Of a stretch of 5,188 nt of DNA, positions 1-4,458 are shown piece by piece. The position numbers and the translations under genes are program-made. Every line of letters begins with the position of its first letter. Positions within the stretch are counted from its first letter, which is position 1. The stretch comes from Methylococcaceae bacterium (GTDB lineage: Bacteria > Pseudomonadota > Gammaproteobacteria > Methylococcales > Methylomonadaceae). The stretch lies in contig CANNLO010000351.1 in the NCBI GenBank assembly GCA_947505055.1, positions 1 to 5,188 of the forward strand, read 5' to 3'. The notes beneath the pieces were generated by a model. That model had not been told where the DNA came from, ran no database searches, and saw nothing but the letters and a program-made list of their open reading frames with translations.

Positions 1-235
1 TTATTGTAGCTGTCACCCTATTTTGTAAAATACAAAGAAACATTTCACTGCGCTCTTTAGAGAGCTATTTGTCTGAGCATTTACTTGTTATCCTTGGTTT
101 TAAGGGAAACACTCATGAATTTTTATTTATTTCACAGAAAAAATCATTTCCGTATTTGATTTCGCGGGGTGTGTTTTCGGCCATAATGATTATTTATAAT
201 AATTTTGTATAATTGACATAATTATCATTCAAATT
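1..235. other. AT-rich stretch with no supported gene
   Basis: No convincing gene is visible on either strand. A 14-codon plus-strand ORF at 115-159 has a fair Shine-Dalgarno (AAGGGA, 102-107) but no coding signature. A minus-strand ATG at 41-43 is open to the window edge, which is too short to judge. A 5-bp stem (GCTCT/AGAGC, loop TTAG) lies near 52-65 and lacks a clear U-tract. The part from 181 to 235 is very A+T rich and directly follows the 3' end of the minus-strand gene that stops at 236. No G+C-rich terminator hairpin can be seen there. Confidence 0.5.
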
Positions 236-538
236 CTATTTTTCATAGGTTTCTTTGTACGCCTGACTTAGCCGCATAAATAATTCATGCAGCTTGAGAT
301 AACCCTCATCTTGTTTGTCCGGATATTCTTTTTCATCATTCAATGCGAAATCAATGACGTCCAGGAGACAATCAAGGTCCCACTGATAAAAAGAAATATC
401 CCTAATACCTTTATAATTACCAACCCTTGTATCCAGCCCGAAGGCTTCGCTCATTTGCCATGTGTGTTTTTGTAATTCTTCGAGTTGCCTGCCGGAAATC
501 TTGAATTTAATTGCAATGTCGTTTTTCCCTGGCTTCAC
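236..538 (-). CDS. Small acidic hypothetical protein (100 aa)
   Basis: I do not recognise this protein's family. It is soluble, about 12 kDa and rich in Asp and Glu, with no signal peptide or membrane segment. The N-terminal third is more basic (IKFKISGRQLEELQKH). The middle carries aromatic and acidic residues (SFYQWDLDCLLDVIDFALND, residues about 50-69). The C-terminus looks helical and charged. The start is GTG, supported by a strong Shine-Dalgarno AAGGAG eight bases upstream, so this is very probably a real, expressed gene. Size, acidity and an accessory setting resemble immunity proteins or antitoxins, but no toxin partner is evident, so that role is only inferred. A possible decayed ORF lies just upstream on the same strand. 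No terminator is visible after the TAG. Confidence 0.75.
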   Translation of the reverse strand: MKPGKNDIAIKFKISGRQLEELQKHTWQMSEAFGLDTRVGNYKGIRDISFYQWDLDCLLDVIDFALNDEKEYPDKQDEGYLKLHELFMRLSQAYKETYEK

Positions 539-546
539 AGTCAGTT

Positions 547-552
547 CTCCTT
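547..552 (-). promoter_or_regulatory. Ribosome binding site AAGGAG for the GTG start at 538
   Basis: On the minus strand AAGGAG is followed by eight bases and then GTG AAG CCA. This near-ideal Shine-Dalgarno fixes the non-ATG start of the 100-residue protein. Confidence 0.75.
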
Positions 553-568
553 CAAAAAAATTAAAAGG

Positions 569-726
569 TCATAAATAGCATTGAGTAAAAATTTCGACCA
601 TTTCTGGGTCAGAATCATACATTGTAATGCTTTAGCAGGTCTCGAATTCCAATTTCACTACTCAAATGAAATTTGAAGACAGTCTTCTTATCTAGCTAAA
701 TTATCAACAATATCATAATGTCGCAC
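569..726 (-). pseudogene. Possible decayed small ORF upstream of the 100-aa gene
   Basis: Three minus-strand pieces read like coding sequence but lie in shifted frames. The first begins at GTG 726-724 and reads RHYDIVDNLAR before TAA (688-690). The second covers about 695-618 and reads KTVFKFHLSSEIGIRDLLKH before TGA. The third begins at ATG 622-620 and reads YDSDPEMVEIFTQCYL, stopping at 569-571. Joined with two frameshifts they would give a protein of about 50 residues, just upstream of the 100-residue gene and on the same strand. I do not recognise the family. The pieces are short and A+T rich, so chance open frames cannot be excluded. The region may instead be plain 5' sequence of the downstream gene. 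Confidence 0.28.
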
Positions 727-746
727 CCACCTGCCCCGTATAATTT

Positions 747-989
747 ATGAAAATAAAGCCTCAAGCATTACTGACTGATCAAAAACGCGGTTCACTGCTA
801 AAGCCTGAAACACTCAATATATGGTCGTTTGATAAAGATGGAAATAAAGTCCATCCCTACAAAGGAGAAAAAGGAAATAAAAAGGGGTTGTACTGTGTAA
901 ATTCTACAAACAACACGAAAAAATTTCAGGGCTATTCGGAGCTTCAATTAATTATCGTTATGTCTGTCGTCGAAGTTTCTAGAAAGTGA
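747..989 (+). CDS. Doubtful hypothetical ORF (80 aa), possibly a fragment
   Basis: This plus-strand frame is Lys- and Asn-rich (for example SFDKDGNKVHPYKGEKGNKK, residues about 28-47), which reads like real protein. It matches no family I know. There is no Shine-Dalgarno before the ATG, and an in-frame TAA sits two codons upstream, so it cannot be extended. A TATAAT hexamer at 739-744 is too close to the start to serve a normal leader and has no matching -35. The last residues (LIIVMSVVEVSRK) differ in character, which suggests the frame has left its original coding sequence and the ORF is a remnant. It converges with the ankyrin gene. Confidence 0.3.
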   Translation: MKIKPQALLTDQKRGSLLKPETLNIWSFDKDGNKVHPYKGEKGNKKGLYCVNSTNNTKKFQGYSELQLIIVMSVVEVSRK

Positions 990-1023
990 AGATGGCTCGG
1001 CCAATGGCTTAGAGTCCGCAGTT

Positions 1024-1089
1024 TCAAAGCTCTGTGTCGTCGTCAATCATTCCAAGTAGCATTTCGTATTCGATTTGCTGTTGAGTTTT
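1024..1089 (-). other. In-frame coding-like tail after the ankyrin gene stop
   Basis: Directly after the TAA of the ankyrin gene (1090-1092) the same frame stays open for 21 codons to a TGA at 1024-1026. It reads KTQQQIEYEMLLGMIDDD then TEL, a plausible acidic, helical C-terminus. One base change in the TAA (for example to GAA or AAA) would join it to the main protein. I read it as the former C-terminus cut off by a nonsense mutation. Translation by readthrough is possible but has no supporting sequence context. Chance is the alternative, since 21 open codons is short. Confidence 0.45.
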
Positions 1090-2205
1090 TTAAGTCGCTA
1101 CCACTAGAGGTACGGCGGCATCAGTATGGGATAATATTTCAAGTGGATAGTCTTCCTGATCAGTAACGTCTGGGAGCAATAGTTCGCGCTCAGACATAGA
1201 AATAACTAAACCCATTAGATACTTAGCCTCCAAATCATTATCTTCATCAATCTTTTCATTTAAAATATCACTAACTGAAACACCTTCCTTATTAACAATA
1301 TCGATTTGAGCTCCATTTCTAATTAACACCTCTGCGTTGTCATACAAAAATTGATCCAGAGTCAAATGCAAAGCTGTATCACCATTTTCATCTTGTGCAT
1401 TAACGCTAGCTCCATTTTTAATCAATAACTCTATGCAATCGTTATTTACATAAAAGCTAGATGCGCTTTCCATTAATGCGGTTTTACCTTCACTACAATT
1501 AAGTTCAACACCTACTCCTTTGTTTATCAAATACTCCGTTGCTTTATAATTTCCTAAATAAGCTGCTTGTGATAATAACGACCTACCCCATGTATCTTCA
1601 AATATAATGTCGGCACCATTATCGGCAAGTAAATCTGCTATTTCAAAATTACCATTTGTGCATGCGATAAAGAATGCATTCGTTGGTACACAAATTTCAC
1701 CGTTTGCATCAGCACCATTAGAATCGTTTACTTTAGCACCATTAGCAATTAATAATCTCACATCATTAATATTATTTCCTTTAGCAGAATGCATTAATGC
1801 ATTATTACCAACGTTATCTTTAATGTGAATATCAGCTCCATTTTCTATTAAGAACTCAGCTTGGTTTTCAATATTATTGTTGCGCGGCAGATGCATTAAT
1901 GCGGTCATACCCGTATTATCTTGAAAATTTACATCAACTCTATTTTCAACTAAAATTTTTGTAATTTCACTGTTATTTGCAACTGAATGCATTAATGCCG
2001 TAAGTCCATCATTAGATTGATAATCAATATTTGCCCCGTTATCAATCAAAATTTTTGCCACCTCAAGAATATTAACAATGCATGACTGCATTAGAGGTGT
2101 GGTACCACTTTTATTATTATAATTAACATCAGCGCCTTTTGATAATATTGATTTAATCGTATTTAAATCGCCCTTTGTACATGCTTCAAATAATTTCTGC
2201 GTCAT
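1090..2205 (-). CDS. Ankyrin-repeat protein (371 aa)
   Basis: The protein is built almost wholly of ankyrin repeats, helix-loop-helix units of about 33 residues that bind other proteins. Repeats begin near residues 1, 35, 68, 100, 134, 173, 208, 241 and 276, with a degenerate tenth from 309. Each ends in a form of 'NGADVN...D..G' and most restart with 'TALMHS'. A non-repeat acidic tail fills residues 335-371. There is no signal peptide or membrane segment, so it is probably cytoplasmic. ATG is supported by AAAGGA (2213-2218) seven bases upstream. The coding sequence is more A+T rich than the flanking IS fragment. An 18-base dyad lies 39-56 bases upstream of the start, a possible operator. The same frame continues for 21 codons past the TAA, so the protein may be slightly truncated. 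Its partner is unknown. Such proteins can be immunity factors, effectors or scaffolds, and sequence does not decide. Confidence 0.9.
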   Translation of the reverse strand: MTQKLFEACTKGDLNTIKSILSKGADVNYNNKSGTTPLMQSCIVNILEVAKILIDNGANIDYQSNDGLTALMHSVANNSEITKILVENRVDVNFQDNTGMTALMHLPRNNNIENQAEFLIENGADIHIKDNVGNNALMHSAKGNNINDVRLLIANGAKVNDSNGADANGEICVPTNAFFIACTNGNFEIADLLADNGADIIFEDTWGRSLLSQAAYLGNYKATEYLINKGVGVELNCSEGKTALMESASSFYVNNDCIELLIKNGASVNAQDENGDTALHLTLDQFLYDNAEVLIRNGAQIDIVNKEGVSVSDILNEKIDEDNDLEAKYLMGLVISMSERELLLPDVTDQEDYPLEILSHTDAAVPLVVAT

Positions 2206-2243
2206 ATATTTGTCCTTTAAATTAATATCAATTGAAACACTAC

Positions 2244-2261
2244 ACTGTTAGCGCCAACAGT
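2244..2261. promoter_or_regulatory. 18-base dyad upstream of the ankyrin gene
   Basis: ACTGTTAGCGCCAACAGT is an inverted repeat in which eight of nine positions pair, with only the third pair from the centre mismatched. It lies 39 to 56 bases before the ankyrin ATG, where a -35 region would be expected, and it abuts the point where similarity to the IS256 transposase starts. It could be an operator for a dimeric regulator, or a leftover of the rearrangement that placed the IS fragment here. No good -10/-35 pair is visible. Confidence 0.4.
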
Positions 2262-2574
2262 TTATCCCATTATCTATCTGAATTGTATCGTGGTAAAAAT
2301 CAAGCAGGATAAACGCGTCATTAACAAGGCTATTTATGTGGCGCTAGGCGTAAATATGGCAGGCCAGGAGGAGTTGCAAGGGCTTTGGTTATCCGAAAAT
2401 AAAGGTGCCAAGTTTGGCTATCTATGCTAATAGAGCTTAAGAATCGAGGCATCAAGGATGTGTTTATCGCCTGTGTCGATGGCTTGACGGGCTTTCCGGA
2501 TTAGATTGGCGCTGTCCCCACGATCAGCTTTGTATTGTGCACATGGTTCGGAATTCGTTACGCTTTGTTTCCTG
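2260..2574 (+). mobile_element. Internal fragment of an IS256-family transposase, decayed
   Basis: The plus strand encodes the central part of an IS256 (Mutator-type) DDE transposase in broken frames. Frame one (2263-2415) reads YPIIYLNCIVVKIKQDKRV, then ALGVNMAGQEELQGLWLSEN and KGAKF. A one-base loss at about 2415 shifts it to WLSMLIELKNRGIKDVFIAC and VDGLTGFPD, ending at TAG 2502-2504. After another shift near 2516, DQLCIVHMVRNSLRFVS runs to about 2574. These follow the family order YPI.YLD..., VDGL.GFP, QLCIVHM.RNSL. The Asp expected in 'YLD' (first catalytic position by family knowledge) is Asn here. Both ends of the element and most of the gene (normally about 400 codons) are missing, and no terminal repeats are seen. 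It cannot move. Its right end supplies the 3' end of the minus-strand PIN-like gene. Confidence 0.88.
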
Positions 2575-3180
2575 TCCAGTTGCAGTAAGCGCATCGTCAT
2601 CACCCTTGATTCGCTCCCAAACCGCGTCAAACGAATTAATAAAACCATCATGTTCAAATTTTTGAAGATAGGCCGCCAGAGTTATGAAATGAGTTTTTTC
2701 AGTAAAACCAAAATTAGTATTAGCCGCCTGGAAGCGAACAACTTCACACTCTTCACAAATAATCAGTGCCAGCGAATCACCAGCCACTCTTGGTAGCGCC
2801 TCATCGATAAAATTTAAAAGAAAGTCTGCAATTGCAAGGCCTCCACGGTTTTTACCAAGGGATTCTCCACGCGTAAGTTTAGCCTCATCATCAATACAAA
2901 CAGATGTTTTAACAATCGTAATGCGATCAAGATTAGTCTCAATAAATTCCCTAAATTCTAGCGCATTACTGATGATCTCATTAAAAATACTCTGGATGAT
3001 CACAATCCTAGTGTTTTTCGCTATCAATAAAAGATGAAGAAGCCCTGCTGTACCCAACGTGTTAATCGGAGCGGCATCTAAAATTACAATACAGATCAGC
3101 TCCATGCCGGAGGCCATAATCTTCTCAAAATGAAGCCCTAGCGGCATTCCTTTAATTTCTTCCAGAATCACATTCTCCAT
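2524..3180 (-). CDS. PIN-like domain protein with IS-derived C-terminus (218 aa)
   Basis: The fold pattern resembles PIN nucleases, mostly metal-dependent RNases, especially the DUF3368 style. A hydrophobic strand leads to Asp35 (IVILDAAPINTLGTAGLLHL), a second strand leads to Glu68 (VIIQSIFNEI), and then come RGGLAIADFL (112-121), a strand LALIICEE (137-144), and a final strand and helix (FITLAAYLQKFEHDGFI, 165-181). Aligned with the upstream PIN protein, the expected Glu of the third motif is Gly114 and the Asp after the fourth strand is Cys142, so activity may be reduced. Residues 203-218 are encoded by antisense IS256 DNA, so the native C-terminus is lost. The ATG overlaps the upstream ORF by 13 bases, which implies translational coupling. 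Met26 is an alternative start but has no Shine-Dalgarno. The PIN assignment is by pattern, not by search. Confidence 0.65.
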   Translation of the reverse strand: MENVILEEIKGMPLGLHFEKIMASGMELICIVILDAAPINTLGTAGLLHLLLIAKNTRIVIIQSIFNEIISNALEFREFIETNLDRITIVKTSVCIDDEAKLTRGESLGKNRGGLAIADFLLNFIDEALPRVAGDSLALIICEECEVVRFQAANTNFGFTEKTHFITLAAYLQKFEHDGFINSFDAVWERIKGDDDALTATGQETKRNEFRTMCTIQS

Positions 3181-3392
3181 ATCTTTATCTCAAGTAATTT
3201 ACAAGAAGCGAAAGCATATCCTTCACACTTAGCATCCCCATCACGTTTCAATATGAATAATAAACTTTCAATATCATCCGATTCAACCTCATCATCAGAA
3301 AGCCTGGTAATAGTAGCAGCGAATTCGTCATAAAATGTTCTGACGTAGGTGATATTGTATTGATTGGCAAGGTCTGCAATGTATTTTGCCAA
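3168..3392 (-). CDS. Small hypothetical protein coupled to the second PIN gene (74 aa, TTG start)
   Basis: I do not recognise the family. The protein is small, soluble and acidic in its middle (RLSDDEVESDDIESLLFILK, residues about 30-49), with a Cys-containing C-terminus. It overlaps the second PIN-like gene by 13 bases, so it could be that protein's antitoxin or partner. The start is a problem. The only ordinary start in frame is TTG 3390-3392, with AGGA directly against it and no usable spacing. Upstream the frame is open for nine more codons (FSRALPTTG) back to the TAG of the first PIN gene at 3420-3422. Three readings are possible: a weakly started gene, a gene that lost its start, or the C-terminal part of a longer PIN protein cut by a nonsense mutation. 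Confidence 0.55.
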   Translation of the reverse strand: MAKYIADLANQYNITYVRTFYDEFAATITRLSDDEVESDDIESLLFILKRDGDAKCEGYAFASCKLLEIKIWRM

Positions 3393-3419
3393 TCCTGTTG
3401 TCGGAAGTGCACGCGAAAA

Positions 3420-3878
3420 CTATAGCAGCGCTTCGCTTCTTACTTTTGCTGCGTAAACAAGCATGGATACCGACATACAGCGCACATTGTCAGGGAGTGG
3501 ACGAATATGATTTGGAGACTTTTCGATCTCATCAAACAACAGAATTATTTTACCTTTAGGTGCCCTCTCAAGTTCTGTAGTCATAACTTCACCTGCCGCC
3601 CACTCTTCACGATGTCCTATTTTTGTATCTGGATTAACTTCGCGTATAGTTTTATATTCATAATACACCTCTGTTTGTGCAATAAAAACGCTATCTTTTT
3701 TTGCACTGAGCCAGCCCAATATTTCGTTAGAACCTGGCTTGTCAGTAGTCACAAACATCACCATGTCCGGAATAATTACCTTTGCGCCAGGCATCACCAA
3801 GACATCAAGCGTATCGGCTAAAGCAAGCGTTATAAGCGGTCTTGAATCCACCACAATTAACTTTTTTTTGTCAGCCAT
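3420..3878 (-). CDS. PIN-like domain protein, probable nuclease toxin (152 aa)
   Basis: The N-terminus LIVVDSRPLITLALADTLDV with Asp11 is the classic PIN opening. It is followed by a strand VIIPD (Asp38), the helical motif HREEWAAGEVM with Glu92 and Glu97, a strand KIILLFDE with Asp116, and a closing strand and helix CMSVSMLVYAAK (134-145). PIN proteins cut RNA with Mg2+ held by such acidic residues, and many are toxins of type II toxin-antitoxin pairs. The start ATG has AAAGG about nine bases upstream. A 27-base gap separates it from the antitoxin-like gene, so the two are likely co-transcribed. The protein ends right after the last helix at TAG 3420-3422, while the second PIN protein runs on, and coding-like sequence continues in the same frame, so slight truncation is possible. 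The assignment rests on motif pattern. Confidence 0.72.
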   Translation of the reverse strand: MADKKKLIVVDSRPLITLALADTLDVLVMPGAKVIIPDMVMFVTTDKPGSNEILGWLSAKKDSVFIAQTEVYYEYKTIREVNPDTKIGHREEWAAGEVMTTELERAPKGKIILLFDEIEKSPNHIRPLPDNVRCMSVSMLVYAAKVRSEALL

Positions 3879-3905
3879 GAAGCCGACCTTTACAATTTTT
3901 TTGGA

Positions 3906-4202
3906 TTATTCCGGATGAAATTTTTTCCAAGCTTTTTCGACTTGCGCCGCCACTTCTTCATCCGGAGGATTAGGGATGCCGTACCCCGCATTACGCGACC
4001 AGATAATTACTTCTGAAACACTTGGATTTGGAAATCCATCGATATTCATTCGTTGTATTTCCCAAGCCGCATTTTCAGCCGTGATCTGTCCCAGCGAGTA
4101 GACCTTTAATTGTGCTCTGACTACATCAGGAATATTAATATCTACTCCATATTTATTAGTCACTGGATCAATATCTGTAAAAAACTCATCTTTTTTCGAC
4201 AT
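3906..4202 (-). CDS. Antitoxin-like small protein upstream of the PIN gene (98 aa)
   Basis: This is a soluble protein of mixed charge, of a family I cannot name. The motif region runs NIPDVVRAQLKVYSLGQITA (residues 23-42), then a helical stretch, then SEVIIWSRNAGYGIPNPPDE (63-82) and a charged tail. Position and size fit the antitoxin of a type II pair with the PIN-like gene 27 bases downstream, but that is inferred from order alone. The start is placed at ATG 4200-4202 rather than ten codons further upstream, because AAGGAG (4209-4214) lies six bases before it. It is the first gene of the four-frame operon. The upstream stretch 4203-4264 should hold the promoter, but no clear -10/-35 pair is visible. 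A small imperfect repeat (GTACC 4222-4226, GGTAC 4253-4257) is too short to call an operator. Confidence 0.72.
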   Translation of the reverse strand: MSKKDEFFTDIDPVTNKYGVDINIPDVVRAQLKVYSLGQITAENAAWEIQRMNIDGFPNPSVSEVIIWSRNAGYGIPNPPDEEVAAQVEKAWKKFHPE

Positions 4203-4208
4203 GGTTTT

Positions 4209-4214
4209 CTCCTT
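4209..4214 (-). promoter_or_regulatory. Ribosome binding site AAGGAG for the antitoxin-like gene
   Basis: AAGGAG followed by AAAACC and ATG on the minus strand gives strong initiation and decides between two in-frame ATGs. The upstream one would place the Shine-Dalgarno inside the gene. Confidence 0.75.
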
Positions 4215-4264
4215 AAATAGCGTACCTGACATGTAACCTAAGCAAGGCGTAGGGTACTCCGCGC

Positions 4265-4458
4265 TTAATCTTTAAAACGCGTTGGTAACGGCGGCACACA
4301 ACCCACTTCTGCTAGACCAAGGCGATAGTGCCCGTAGTGCCAAGAGCTCTCATTAAACCAACCTTTTTCTGCATGAGCCATCACATCACGCAAAACCTAA
4401 ACACCAACCCGTTTAACAAGGGCGCACAGGGCATCAAAGCTTCGCTGTCAAATGTCAT
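4265..4458 (-). pseudogene. Broken small partner gene of the metallophosphoesterase
   Basis: The ATG at 4456-4458 overlaps the metallophosphoesterase stop as ATGA, a sign of a coupled operon. It begins MTFDSEA, then a one-base loss near 4440 shifts the frame to FDALCALVKRVGV. TAG at 4397-4399 interrupts that frame, which resumes as VLRDVMAHAEKGWFNESSWH and YGHYRLGLAEVGCVPPLPTR, ending FKD and TAA at 4265-4267. Repaired, it would be a protein of about 65 residues, rich in aromatic residues and His near its C-terminus. I do not recognise the family. The long, well-behaved segment after the TAG argues that it was once a real gene. Whether it served with the phosphoesterase is inferred from the overlap only. 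Confidence 0.6.

Noticed and set aside
115..159. 14-codon ORF with a Shine-Dalgarno, possible leader peptide
   Set aside because: It has no regulated gene downstream on the same strand, no attenuator hairpins and no codon pattern.
181..232. Fur-box-like sequences (ATAATGATTAT, and GATAATTAT on the minus strand)
   Set aside because: The matches are partial and expected by chance in such A+T-rich DNA, and no iron-related gene is nearby.
211..245. TTGACA with a weak TATTTT as a plus-strand promoter
   Set aside because: The -10 is poor, the spacing is 18, and it would only transcribe antisense into the 100-aa gene.
287..475. 62-codon plus-strand ORF
   Set aside because: It lies inside the well-started minus-strand 100-aa gene and reads as hydrophobic antisense, so it is a shadow frame.
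1607..1828. 73-codon plus-strand ORF
   Set aside because: It is antisense to the ankyrin repeats and its regularity only mirrors the repeats.
2427..2657. 76-codon minus-strand ORF
   Set aside because: It spans the junction of the IS fragment and the PIN gene in a frame that matches neither, and has no family resemblance.
2506..2796. 96-codon plus-strand ORF
   Set aside because: It crosses the IS border in a frame different from the transposase and then runs antisense to the PIN-like gene.
3507..3821. 104-codon plus-strand ORF
   Set aside because: It is antisense to the first PIN-like gene, with a Cys/Phe/His-rich composition typical of shadow frames.
4222..4257. GTACC/GGTAC inverted repeat upstream of the antitoxin-like gene
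   Set aside because: Five-base arms 26 bases apart are too weak to call an operator.
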